Shown here in pieces: positions 44,642 through 56,078 of a stretch of 64,000 nucleotides of DNA. This stretch comes from Selaginella moellendorffii (lineage: Eukaryota > Streptophyta > Lycopodiopsida > Selaginellales > Selaginellaceae): assembly GCF_000143415.4 (NCBI RefSeq), contig NW_003314325.1:546357-610356 (forward strand), given 5' to 3'. Every line of letters begins with the position of its first letter. Position 1 is the stretch's first letter. A program made the position numbers and the translations under genes. The notes below the pieces were generated by a model. That model worked only from the letters and a program-made list of their open reading frames with translations. It did no database searches and had not been told where the DNA came from.

Positions 44642-46588
44642 TTATGTTTTGATGCTTTGGAACAGATGTTTGAAGCGTGCTAGCAAGGGCTCGTAGAGGT
44701 GACCACTCTTTTTTGCCACCAAGACCGGTAAGCACTTTCGTCTAAGTTCGAGAACCTCGTCATCGCTCCCACTCTCCGCGGCCTTGCTCCACGGCAGCAA
44801 GTTCTCGTTAAGAATTTTCAGGCAGCAATACAGCAGGCTCTCCAGGTCGCTGATGATATCATCTGCCCTCGTACCTATGAAGTACCAGTGGGAAGAAAAC
44901 TCCCAGCTCGGAATCCCAGTCATCGCAGTCTTGACACCCAGAGAAGGCCATGCACTGTCAACTGCTTCAACGAACTTTGAAAATGCCGTGCCGTATGCAA
45001 GCCCCCAGTCTATCAAGCTGTAGGTGCCATCCTTGCAGCAGATGTTCTGTAGAGAAACATCCCCGTGGTAGACACCCTTTTGAGCGCAGCATTGCAGCAC
45101 TTCATAAAGCTGCTTGCTCATCTCGTAAACTTGTGGGGGAGTCATGGAGGAGGAGGACAGAAGTTTTTCCAGCGGCACCCCAGCATCCCTGACAAGCATC
45201 GCTGGCCTGTTTTGCAAGCCTTGAGCCTCCACTGTCACAGGACAAGCACCTGTGTCTCCGAGTTGAGCTCTGAAAAACATATCCCTCCGTTTGAAACCAT
45301 CTCTCCCACGTCCATTCCGGCTCTAAGGTCGAGAGCCCCTCCGCCCGGCGTTGCACATCTGCCCCAACCTTGAGCCACCACACCCGGCTTCCACATGAAA
45401 CTCTAAAAACCAGACTAGTCTCTGTGTATAGTGCAATTCCTGTGATGACAACCGTCACCTTCTGATCCATTCGGCTTTGCACCGGAATTTCCAAAAAGTG
45501 TTCGCCTATAGAGTAACCCTGCTGCCTTTCAGCTCGATCTTTATGCGAGAAAAAGGATCCCTGGAAACGCCAGTATTTGCCTGTCAAGCATTGCTCCTAT
45601 CCATTGGACGCAGGGCAAGTCCATGTCGATAGTGAAAAGCTGGCCAGGAGAGTAGTTGCCGTTCGCCAATGGAAGCAAAGGTCCGTCTACTGTCTGAGGT
45701 AGATTCTCGTACTCGTGTGCTTGATACACACACTGCACCCTGAGTCCCGTCCCAACGAAACCACACACCTCGCTCTTTCCATCAAGTCCGTGGTACTTGG
45801 TTCGCTCCAGATACAACGCGTTGCCTGTGACCACCAGCTGCCCGCGAGCCTCTTCCACTTTCAAAAGATATCCTGGCTCCTCAGTTTTCTGATCCACGAC
45901 GTTCGATCTGGAAGTACCTATATGGAAGAAACCATCAAGCAACAGCCTCCCTACGCTTGCAGAATCCCGACTGACTTGTATGGGCACATTCCGTGCGCGT
46001 GCAATTGCCTCGGCATAGCTGACCAGAAAGTGGACCTGTCGCTTGTATGAGTCCTTTTTCATGCTGCCCACCATCTCGTTGGTTACTCGCTGCTCCAATG
46101 CCCCGGCCGCTGTCAAATGTCTCACAAAAGCTTCCTTGTTCTCGGAAAAGAGACGAAAGAAAGGAAGACCCGGAATGCCCTGCATGCGGTCAAGTTCCTC
46201 GATGCGTTCCAGCTGCTTCCTGTCCACCCTCGTTGAGCTTACGCGGCCGAGGCTAGACTTGTTGTCCTCAGGCGGAAGCCAGATATAGAGATTCGATAGA
46301 TCCAAAAGTTGCAACCCCAACTCCCGCTTCTTGCGTGCTAGTATTCGTTCGTTTCGAGCGATTGTCTTTGTCTAGATCCTCCAGGAACTTTGGAACAGCT
46401 GGATCATCTAATGGATACACGTACCACCTGAAGAACAGCCATTTATCATCATCGGCTCTTGCAACAGTTTGTTGAGCAAGTTCCACGTCCTCAGTAGCAG
46501 TTTCGACGTTTCGCTCGATCTTGCGCTTCTCGCTCAGAGAGAATACCTATAGCTCATCCACTACAACTTTCCAACTTATCAGCGCCAT
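44642..46588 (-). pseudogene. Kinase-like protein gene, broken by a stop and frameshifts
   Basis: From MALISWKVV at 46588 the frame meets a TAG after about 13 codons. It then runs on in pieces: coiled-coil-like N-terminus 46486-46268, a long domain of unknown type 46320-45541, a beta-rich segment 45587-45102, and the C-lobe of a protein kinase fold 45280-44642. Neighbouring pieces overlap in different frames with no splice sites that would join them. The kinase part has HGDVSLQN where HRDxxxxN is usual and DWG in place of DFG, so even intact the enzyme would be atypical. The architecture resembles stand-alone kinases fused to an unknown N-terminal domain. I do not recognise the family name. 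Confidence 0.6.
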
Positions 46589-46999
46589 CTAAATCTACCG
46601 GTACAACCCTAACCCAAAAGCGATTCCATTTAGGAAATTCGTACCAGCTTTTCGAAAGGGCGAAAATTCAATTTTGAGAAGACAAATGCTGCAATGGCAT
46701 GAGGAAATTGGCAAAGCTTCTGCTCGAGCTACGTCGAAGAAGGCTATATGTTTTCTTCACCTTGTTGATCACTATGTCCATGGTCAATCTTCTGGGACGA
46801 GCTGAAAACCTATCTGGATGGAGCTTGGCATGGCATCTTGTGGGCACCAAGGCGATGTAGAGAAATGAGTGGCTGTCCAGATTACAGCCAACCTGGGGTG
46901 ATATAAAGGTGCTGGTGAAGGAGCGAGATGTAAGCTTGAAAGCTAGATCCATATTGTTCTTCACTGCTGGAGATCGAACTCATCCCCAAATGGAGGAGA
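46589..46999. other. Intergenic sequence without a recognised gene
   Basis: A 98-codon minus-strand frame (46668-46964) has no domain I recognise and no conserved neighbour. Confidence 0.4.
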
Positions 47000-48208
47000 T
47001 ATATGGAACAGGCTCTGCAGTGATCTCGGTCACCGCAGACATCTCGGACAGTGTTTTTGTTGCTTGGAGCACGTAGCTTTCCTCAAATCTATGGTTATGG
47101 TTTGTAGACCTCTGAAAAATGGATCCAAGGCAGAACCGGCATTCTCTCGCGCCAGGAATCTAACATGCGATTCATGCTTTTCCGCAGCCAAGGAATCCCT
47201 GGTCTTTGGCTTTAGAAGCATTGATCATGGCCAATGTTAACCCTAGAGACATTGACTTCGTTAAGCTATGCACGAGCACTCCGATGATATTCTGTCTAGA
47301 GAAAACGAAATATTATGATAACAATGGCCATGTTTTCGGGGCTATAGGTGGCAAATCAACTGTGATGCCATAACTCGGTTGCCTCTTGACACTGTAGCAG
47401 CATGCAGCGGCTTTATGATCGGTCTAATAGAGCCATCCATGCTTATGAGAGGTGATTCTCTTATTAGAATTGAGCACTGTTTCCACGTACACGAATGTGT
47501 GCATCTCCAGGAGGGAGATTCAAGACGGCTCTCGTAGTTGGGGCCCATGTTCTATCCAGATATGTGGACTGGACAGATAGGAAGACGTGTATTTTGTTTG
47601 GGGATGCGACTGGAGTTGTGGTACTCAAAGTGAGCAAAGCAAAGACATCACTACTGAAGCTTGCTACAATTTTAATTTTCAGGCTAGCACCAGCAAAGAC
47701 AATCTACTTGGCTATCAGATGCCAACGTATCTAGTGGAGATAAGTACGTTGCTTCGACATATCCATTGTCACGATTGATCTTGCTTGCAAGTACTTACAT
47801 CTTTCACCCAAGGAAAATGCTATTGACAAGACGGTGCAGGGGCGCAATGGCCCATAGAGCTGTTGTCCTATTCATTCCTTGACATGGAAGGGCAAGAAGT
47901 GTGTTGTTGAAACCGTGCCTGCAGCTGTCCAAGACGCTCTTGAAGATGCCGATCTTAGAATTCAGGAGATTGATTAGAGCTTCATCAAAAAGCAGAGGCA
48001 AACCAGCAAATTTTGGACAAAGTTACCAAGAAAGGTCCTAAGGAGAAAGTGTTGTCAAACCTCGGGTCCTATGGGAACACCAGTGCTGCATCCATTTCTC
48101 TTGTGTTGTATGAGCAAGTTCGAAGTGGTCGAGTCAAGCCAGGGGATGTTATAGCTACAGCAGGATTTGGAACTGGTTTTTGCAAGGGCTGTCGTCCTGA
48201 AACTTGAC
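47000..48208 (+). pseudogene. 3-oxoacyl-ACP synthase III (KAS III, FabH-type) pseudogene
   Basis: Pieces of KAS III occur in order in different frames: a weak GTGSAV start near 47010, an RTGIRNRR-like region near 47130, NVNPRDIDFVKLCTSTP near 47233, the active-site block AACSGFMIGLIEPS near 47395, [19 protein letters not shown] at 47551-47610, and the C-terminal [20 protein letters not shown] with [16 protein letters not shown] at 48055-48180. The catalytic Cys codon is kept but stops and shifts break the frame many times. KAS III starts plastid fatty acid synthesis, so a working copy must be elsewhere. The 5' limit is uncertain. Confidence 0.85.
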
Positions 48209-48288
48209 ATCTCCAAAAGTTGGCGAAGCATAAAAATTATGAATATATGCTATGACATAAACTAGTGTATTCAATCTTTTGTATCTTC

Positions 48289-49287
48289 TTAAGCCAGAGC
48301 TGGCGATGCTCGAGGGAACACCAGCAAGCCTTTGTCTCTATAACTCTCCACAGAGTCTTTCAAGCACTCCTTGAGCGGCCGGAACTTCAACCCAAGCTCT
48401 CGGCGGATCTTCTCAGTGGAGATGACAAAACGCGCCGCCCTCTCGCCGCCAGTGACCATCTTGGACGGCAACCGCGCCGCCACCTCTGGCGGCACAACCT
48501 CCCGCAGCACATCGATCAGCTCCGCCCTGTGGAGCGAGCTCTCGGCACACAAGTATCGTCCGCGAGCTCCCTGCCTCTCGAAAGCCTCAACATGAGCCAG
48601 AGCAACGTCCCTTACATCGACGTAGGCCTGGGATCGGTTCAAGTATCGCTCAAACTTCGTGTTGATCAAACGAAGGATGTGAGAGCTGCTCGCGTTTTGC
48701 CATGGCTGCAACACCGGGCCGAGAGTAACACTTGGATTTATCACCACCAAGTCCAGCTCACTCTTCATGGAGATCTGCCAAGCAGCACTCTCCGCCAGCG
48801 TCTTTCCCAGGCAGTACCACTCGCCGGTCTCTTCCATAAACTCGAGGCTGCTCCAGCACTGCTCGTCGATCGGGGCGCTATCGCCGCGGGAGGGATCCAG
48901 GTACATGGTCCCAATCGTGGAAGTGAGCACCACTCTCGTCACCCCCGCGCTGGAGCAAGCCCGCATCAGATTCACGGTGCCATCGACGATGGGCTGGACG
49001 ATCTCAGCGTGGGGATCGCGGGTAAGCTTGGCCGCCATGGCGCAGGCGACGTGGAAGACCCCGTCGCAGCCCTGGACCCTGGCCTCGATGGCGCTGCTGC
49101 TGCTGAGATCGAGCTTGACGATGGTGAGGCGATCCGGAGCGCCCGGAAGCTGCTTGAGATGCGCGAGCTTGAGCTCGTCGTGGGGATCGCGCACGGCGGC
49201 TCGAACCTGGTAGCCTCGATCCAGGAGAATGCGGACGATCCAGGAGCCGATGAAGCCGCCAGCACCCGTTACCGCCACTGTCGGCAT
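48289..49287 (-). CDS. Cinnamoyl-CoA reductase-like short-chain reductase
   Basis: A single-exon 332-residue member of the extended SDR family (CCR/DFR group). The NADP-binding glycine motif TGAGGFIGSW is at residues 7-16, followed by AAVRDP. The catalytic triad is seen as TSTIG and YCLGK (Tyr-x3-Lys). The CCR signature NWYCYGK is here EWYCLGK, so true monolignol-pathway activity is doubtful and it is better called CCR-like. The start chosen is MPTVAVTGAGG at 49287. A longer frame upstream has no homology. It is divergent with the phosphatase gene, with only 50 bp between start codons. A broken copy is at 5549-6192. Confidence 0.88.
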   Translation of the reverse strand: MPTVAVTGAGGFIGSWIVRILLDRGYQVRAAVRDPHDELKLAHLKQLPGAPDRLTIVKLDLSSSSAIEARVQGCDGVFHVACAMAAKLTRDPHAEIVQPIVDGTVNLMRACSSAGVTRVVLTSTIGTMYLDPSRGDSAPIDEQCWSSLEFMEETGEWYCLGKTLAESAAWQISMKSELDLVVINPSVTLGPVLQPWQNASSSHILRLINTKFERYLNRSQAYVDVRDVALAHVEAFERQGARGRYLCAESSLHRAELIDVLREVVPPEVAARLPSKMVTGGERAARFVISTEKIRRELGLKFRPLKECLKDSVESYRDKGLLVFPRASPALA

Positions 49288-49337
49288 GCTTGCTTTTCGT
49301 TTTAGGTTTTCTGTTTTGCAAAGCAAAAGGAGACACG

Positions 49338-50250
49338 ATGACCTCCGAAGCTCTGAAGATGATCCACCTGGTAGTGACTCTTGGATTGAATTCTTGACGA
49401 GGATTATATATAGGTGCGGCATGCTGAGGCTGAACACAATGGTTTCCATTCGCCGGGCCATGTCTTCGATCCGGTTCTCAAGCCCGCTGGCTGGAAGCAA
49501 GTAAGAGAAATAGAAAATATAACAGGATTTTACAGTCGGGTTTTAGGTGGAGCAACTCCGGAAGCATATTGTAGCCACGGGCTTGATGCGTGAAGTTAAG
49601 CTAGTTGTGGTTTCTCCTTTGACGCGGTAAGCACAGGACCAGCGCTTTCAGGACATTACAAACGGCTGTAGGTGTGTTTGGGGTGCGGCATGGCAGCGAA
49701 CGAATCTCCAGTCCACCGCCTCTTGTTGCCTTGGACCTGTGCAGGGAGCTCATGGTACGTTCAGTTCATGCATCACTGAGATCTTTTGTGTTTTTGTGTT
49801 TGCCAGATTCCTTCTGGAGCCACCAAGAGGAGGTCCATTAGTGAAAGCAAGTTTCAATTTCCCGAAGTGGATTTTTCGCAGGTGGCCATTTTTTCTTTCT
49901 TTCATATTATAAATTGTGATTTACTTTTCATAGATCGAGGATGATGAAGACGTGCTGTGGAAACCCAACCGAGAATCAAGGGAGTCCTTTGATGCACGGC
50001 GGAGATCTTTCTTGCAATGGTAAATCAAACTCTTATGACTGTTTTCAGCAGTTGCCTTTTGAGCAGGTTGACGTTTCGTGAAGAGAAGAACATCGCGGTT
50101 GTTTCCCATGGCGCCTTTCTCAAAAACCTGGTGAATAGTCGTGATGAAGATGGGTCAAGATTTTGTGGTGACCAGAAAACCTCAAACTTTTCAAATTGTG
50201 AGCTTTTCTCCATCGCTCTTCATCTCAAGCCAAGTTCGTCGCTGTGCTAA
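49338..50250 (+). CDS. Histidine phosphatase / phosphoglycerate mutase-like protein
   Basis: Seven exons (49338-49370, 49414-49500, 49547-49626, 49652-49754, 49807-49881, 49934-50019, 50067-50250) join in frame to 215 residues. The catalytic motif is VRHAE, early in exon 2 (RHG/RHAE class). Downstream are VVVSPLTRTLQT, VALDLCREL, RRSISESKFQFPEVDFSQ, EDVLWKP and the second catalytic His in VVSHGAFL. Plant relatives are annotated phosphoglycerate mutase-like, but most are probably phosphatases of unknown substrate. The gap between exons 3 and 4 is only 25 bp (GTAAG...TTTCAG), too short for normal splicing, so either it is a rare mini-intron or the gene is newly damaged. Partial copies lie at 1430, 5030 and 6830. 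Confidence 0.72.
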
Positions 50251-50708
50251 TTAGGTTCCAGACATTTCAAGGCAATAATAATAGTATTCAATTTCCTGAA
50301 ATATCGTAAGTCGTCCGTGTTAATTGAGGCGAGTGCTACGTTTTTGGTGGTAAGTTCTGCTTCTTCATTCTATAATTTCTCAGAGGAAAGCAAGTACAAC
50401 CATGGAGTTTATGACGTGGACCATAGTATGTGCTGAACCTCGTTTGAAGCAAGTTTCACTTGTTTCTCCAAAAGGTAACATGTAGAGCCTCTTGGTGCAC
50501 GCGAGAATTAACGGTTGAGGCGCTGTAGTTACTCTACTCAAAATTAAGAAGTCGGTAGACGGGTCTCTTTGACATTAGTGGCTGTCATGGTGAGAGCCTG
50601 CTTTCCTCTGGAACATGGCGATGTCATCTTACTAGGCATTTTCTAGTAGATAATCGATGGCATCCGATAACCAATTAAAAAACTCGTAGCTTTTCCTCAG
50701 GGCCCTCT

Positions 50709-51549
50709 TTGATCCAGGTCCCGAACAAGAAGCAGTGGAAGCTGCTATATGGACTCTTTTCGATCTGGTATAGCCACCTGTTAGGTTTCGAGGATGAAGG
50801 CCTACGGCAGCAGCAGCAACAACACCACAAGAAGGCTTGTGGCGGCAGCAGCAATGGACACCAAAAGAAGGCTTACGGCACTGACATCATAATAAGTTCA
50901 CAAAGCAAAAGCCGAGGAGGTGGACATTTTTGCAATCGCGAACGCTGGCGAACGCATGCGAGCAAGGTAAGCAAGATTGAGTTTGATCTTTGCAAGGGGG
51001 TAAGAAAGCTCACTTATTCTGAATTTTCTAGTTTTTGTTTTCTTTTGCTAGCCTGGAGTGGATCCTTTTGCTCATGAACAAAAGCAATGCTACCTCTGCC
51101 TAGCGAAGGGACACTATACTTATCAATGTTCAAGAAATCCCCTGCGAAATGAGCACTGGGCAGAGAGGACTTACACTGGACCAATGAAGAGAATTCGTCT
51201 TCAGGTTTGTATCACCTGTTTCTTTATATGTTTATTTGTGTACGTTTCCAGGTTCAGGGAGCAGACTTCCTGCAATACCATCCTCGTCTCTGCGTCCAAC
51301 GGATTGAATACGAAAACCTCACAAAATACATCCAAACTTGGGAATCTTTATCGTGCCTGAACCACCCACCCTTTTGCATCTCAACTTTGGGACGCTTTCC
51401 AGCATCTGGATGGACACATCAACGCAGGCCTAGGCTTCGAGCTATACAAATCCGATGAAGAAATGCCTCCAGGGTATAACCAGTTTGCAGCTGCAGATGA
51501 AGCATTGATTGAAGAACTGAAAAAGGAAGCGAACCATCAAAAAAGCTAG
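50709..51549 (+). pseudogene. CCHC zinc-knuckle gene, 5' incomplete and frameshifted
   Basis: Exon-like parts 50709-50966, 51052-51204 and 51252-51549 join at GT-AG borders. The first is Gln/His- and Gly-rich without an in-frame ATG. The second carries the knuckle CYLCLAKGHYTYQC (C-x2-C-x4-H-x4-C), then RNEHWAERTYTGPMKRI. The third begins VQGADFLQYHPRL, then shifts frame near 51380 and ends in DEEMPPGYNQFAAADEALIE...KKS-type acidic sequence with a stop at 51547-51549. A further unseen exon or a sequencing error could rescue it. I do not know its function. RNA or protein binding is typical for single CCHC knuckles. Confidence 0.5.
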
Positions 51550-52255
51550 CGCTTTAAGAAAGTAAAAGTGGAAAGGTGTAGTCAAAGTATACTGTATCGC
51601 TCGTGCCTCAAGAAGACAAGAACTAGTCGTCAGCCTATTGTGGTCTTGGGACGCACTAGAAAAGCTTGTAGCGAGGAAGTTAAACACACAAAATTATCAG
51701 TCCCTGAGCCATTGTGATCGAGTTTCCACGCATAATCGAGATCATTGGTTGTGAAAGGCTCGGGAATGGAAGATCCTCGCTGCTTACATCCAGCCCCTTA
51801 ATGTTTTTTTCTCTCTGGAGAAAAAGAAAAGTACCAGTCCGTTCGCATTCTTTCAAACTCGCAGGTGTAAATGATTCCTGGAAAGAAAAGTGCGAAGATT
51901 TCCATGCCAATGCTAACAATCAAAGGTACTACAGGCAGAAGTGGGAAAAAACAAAGCACATATCCTTTTGCCATAGAATGGTCTGAAGAAATCGGTCTGC
52001 TTAAAGTCGTTGCATCCTAGACAAAAGTAATTTATCAAGCATAAGCATCGCTCCAATCCTTAGTTCCTGATGAATGTCAAGACTGACAGCTCCCCAGGCT
52101 GTAGCGGCTGGATGTTAGGTTTCCATTGTTTTCACATAGTTTATGAAAGCTATATATCAATTTATCAAATATCCTGTATCATGTTATATGTGATCTTAAA
52201 GCTATAAGGGGGAGGTTTGCTGGGCATTGGATCCCTTGCATGGTCATGAGAAAAA
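51550..52255. other. Intergenic; one unassigned frame
   Basis: A 90-codon plus-strand frame at 51714-51986 ends with GVNDSWKEKCEDFHANA and basic residues. I do not recognise it. The rest is AT-rich without features. Confidence 0.35.
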
Positions 52256-53410
52256 TTCTCTTGATGTTAGTTTTGGCCAATGGGATTGGAGGGCGAGAAC
52301 TAAATACAATTGATGCTCTCTAGCCTTATGCTGCAATGATCTTCTTGTGTTTCTGTCCAAGAGGCCAATAGAGCTCAACACCTATATCCCATATAATATT
52401 CACTTTTTGCAGATACCATGTAAAGGTTGTCAAGTGATGAGCCCCTTGCAGCCATGTCTTAAATGCTTTTTCCATCCATAGCATTCAGATATAGACTATA
52501 TTTTCCAGAGGGAGATCACTAAGCTCCATCTCTAGTGACCATGTCTAGGCCTGAAGTTTGTGCCACCACCCAAGTTGATGTTGATTGCCAAGGTTGATAG
52601 AGTCCAAAACAACAAACTTCACGAGGTTGCCTTCATCCAGGTGTGAGTAGACATAGAACATATTACATGGTGTTCTTCCCAACTTGGAGCTGCATTGGAT
52701 ACCAGATTCCATATACATAATCCTGTGAATTCTATGAGGATGTCCAATGAATCTTTTGAACTTTCCTCCAAAGATCCTTGCCCCATTCTATGGTATGGAA
52801 ATCACTTTGGAGGGCATGTGATACTAATATGGTCAGTTATCTCATTGATGTACTATATAGCCAAGGTATTTGTATGCCTTAACCTCTACCACTATCTTGC
52901 CTTGATACATATTCTAAGCATTATCTCCCCCTCTGAAGGTCACAATCTATGTTTTGGTAAGATTTATAGCTAAGCTTCTGTTTTCACAAAACATGGCAAG
53001 GACCTCTAGTTGTCTCTGAAGCAGGAGGCAAGTAGTAGTAAGTCATCTATGTATAGAAGTAAATACAAGTACAGTCCTGCCATTTGGATCTCTGATAGAT
53101 GGTGATCAACAAACAGAGCCTTAATCACATTGGTATATAAACTAAAGAGATTTGGAGAAGGTGGGCTGTTCTATGCCAATGGTGTTGGTGAGCAATTCTT
53201 GATCAGTAAAGTCAATAAAAATAACTTTATATAAAGCTGAAGAAACCTGGATTATCACTGTGGATGTTCTAAATACTTTTAGCTGATCTAATAAGCCTTA
53301 TCTCAGAACTATATTGAAGGCTTTCTTGAAATTAATGAAGTAACATATTAAGTGCTTGACATAAAGAAGCAATTCCTAAGTATTTATTTAGTTAAGTATA
53401 TTTGGCTGGG
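52256..53410 (-). mobile_element. Second LINE-type reverse transcriptase remnant
   Basis: On the minus strand the order FINFKKAFN (RT motif), YLLLYIDDLLLLAS (catalytic motif with IDD), LAINLTKT, AYKYLGYIVH and LEMELSDLPL is readable in shifting frames with many stops. The last two blocks match the remnant at 1-1030 (AYKYLGYTLH, LNLELSDPF), so the two are copies of one family in opposite orientation. It is a fossil. Confidence 0.65.
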
Positions 53411-56073
53411 CTTGTTAGTTCTCTTTGGTTTATCTTGCATTGGCTTAGCAAAAACCCCATGATATTCAGTCTAGTCCCTCAATATTGTTATATAGTGGAC
53501 ACCTTTGTTATCATGCCTTATATATTGGTTTTAATGTTCTAAACCCTATGGTGTTGTTCTTGCTCCCTAATTTGTAAAATAACACCATTCCATATTTAAT
53601 AAGTTATATTTGTCCCAAAGATTAACTCCTCTCCTCACTATCCAACATTTTCCACACCAAAACAAAATGGCCTTTGACTTATGGAAGGTAGCCTGACATG
53701 TTGGAACTCCATAAACACCAAAATGAATGAGCATGGAGAAACCACAGTTGGTTAGGGACTTGAGCCTCCTCATACTCTAGTGCTAATAGTCATTATAGCC
53801 GTTCGAAAGTTTTTCCTCCTCAACACTGGCCTTTTTGGCAATGCCATTATTATTCTTCATTACACCACCCATTTACTCTTCACTTTCTATCAAACTTTAT
53901 TTTGTATTTTATCTCCTATAACTGATATAAGGACTCCTCACGATGGATAACCACCCTAAGATTATTGCTAATCCCCTATTAATTAATCATATTTAGTCTA
54001 AAATAAAGAGAAATCCATGATCTTGACTTGTATCAGTCGTAAGCACACTCTAGCCCCTTGATAAATCTCAATATCTAATTAGAAATTTTGACCCATTATT
54101 CTTCATTAGGGTTGATTGTAGCTATCACTAGAGTTGATGACATGGCCTCATTCAAGAGGACCCCAAGGGAGCCAATGATGATCACTTGGATCATGTGTAG
54201 TTAGTTGCAATGTTTGATAAATGTCACAAGAGCATTATTGGCCATATGCAAGGACAATCTCCTAATTTTTCATATTACAAAATTGTTGAGTTAGAGTGAG
54301 GTTGGATGTCCTTGGTCCCAACAATTGGTTGTAAATTTGATCATGCATAGATCCACTTGAAGGGCTATAGCCAATCTAGTCTTATACTTCATAAATCTCA
54401 TGGGCTCTATAAGTAGTCTAGCAGCTCGGAGACATTGAGCATAGGACTTGGCTTTGAGGCTCTTGCATGTGGCAACAATGTAAAGCTATTAGTTGATTTC
54501 ATTTTATCCATAAGCATTGAATTGGTGTAATGAAAGCACATTCTTTCTCCATTGGAGGAAAGCAATATAGCTCCTAAGTGATGACAGTGTGGTCTTCCTT
54601 TTGATCCATGTGGATGTATTTGTTATACTGTATTTGCTACAACAAGTAATGCCACATGAGTTGATTGTCAACGAGTGTGACAATCCTTCTGCTCTTTGTC
54701 TAGACATTGTAGTTTTGTGTTGAAACACTCTTTTATTCAAGACTATAGACAGATGCTATCCTATCAGTGAGTGTTTGGGTTTAGACATTTATCTATCATG
54801 TTGTATCTTGCAAATTATCTAGAATCAACTAATTATTGTAAGGTTTAGCACTTTTTGAAAAGTGGCTAGCATTCATGAGAGTTATGAGCTGTGTTCACAA
54901 GATTTATAAGCTACTTTTTAGTTACCAAGAACAATAGGAAAGAGGGGGGATGGGTACCTTAAATAGTGCCTTGAAAGCTTTTATTGGACCTTATAAACTT
55001 TGTTATTGCCGTATATAAACAACTAAAGAGAATAATGTGAGAAATAATCCATAAAGGTTCAAATATAGAAGGAAAGGGCCTATAAACAAAAGTGCACCTT
55101 TTTTTTCAATTGATTAAAGATCTTGGGATACTTAGGATTAAGTGTTCTTGGGTTTGGATAATATTGAGTTGAGTAACTTTCTAAGAAGTCCAAAGTCAGG
55201 AATTTACACCCTAATCTATGTTCTTCCATGATAAAGAATGGAATATTCAACACTTTCCTCTCTTGGGTTTGAATAGTATTAGGTTGGGTGACATCCCAAA
55301 AAGCTCAAAATCAAGAGTTTATACCCTCGTCTTTATTCTTCCATGATAAAGAATGGGATATCTAGCACCTCCCTCTCTTACATGGCTTTCCATACCCACT
55401 CCTCACTTTTTGTATCAAACCCAAATTAGTAATATTAAACTTTAAGTCATATTAAGCTATACAATCAGAATAATGCTATTATAGTAGAATAAAAAATATT
55501 TTTTATTTTATAAATTTAGATACTAGAACAAATTTGAGTAATTGATAATTGACTCAAGGTGATTTAAGAGGTGGTCTGCCTATATAAGCAATGAGGTGGC
55601 ATGCAAGTATAAATTAAAAAGGGGGAAGCAGAGGCCATTAAACCCCAAAGAATGTTCTCCTTCATAGTTTTCTTAGTATCTCATCATCAAAGGAATTCAC
55701 ACAATAACACTATGATCTCTCATCTTATCTAAAACTTTGTGAGCATCTAACATGCTCCCACACTTTCAATGTGTATAAATCAAGATATTCCTTGAACAAG
55801 AACACGGCCCTTTGGAGTTTAGGGCTCCTTCTCTAGGGATTTTAGTACACCACAATTATGTTTACTCACTAGAAATGAGTGAGAATCTCTAAGAAATTGT
55901 TTTAGATTTATCCAATCTATTCACATGTACTTTTTGCCCTAAGTTTGAATTTACACCAAATAGGTTATTTCATTTCATTTATCAAACATAACTTCCTCCT
56001 TAGCAAGTATCCCTTGACTTCATGATGTATTAAGAGGCATATATCATTAACTGTCTCTAGTTATTGGCACTAG
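53411..56073. other. AT-rich degenerate region
   Basis: No intact gene. The minus-strand frame 53567-53773 may be part of the LINE 5' region, but I cannot show it. An imperfect tandem repeat lies at 55146-55380. Confidence 0.45.
55146..55380. repeat. Imperfect two-copy tandem repeat, ~115-bp unit
   Basis: Both units start CTTGGGTTTG, continue with TATTGAGTTGAGTAAC or TATTAGGTTGGGTGAC, share CATGATAAAGAATGG, and end in the CCTCTCTT region. Function unknown. Confidence 0.7.
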
Positions 56074-56078
56074 CATAA

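Noticed and set aside
48289-49500. Longer reading of the reductase starting at 49500
   Set aside because: The extra 71 residues have no similarity to the family and overlap the first exons of the divergent phosphatase gene. The MPTVAVTGAGG start is typical.
50801-50910. Gln/CAG-rich stretch as a possible expanded trinucleotide repeat
   Set aside because: Only a few interrupted CAG/CAA codons; not a long pure repeat.
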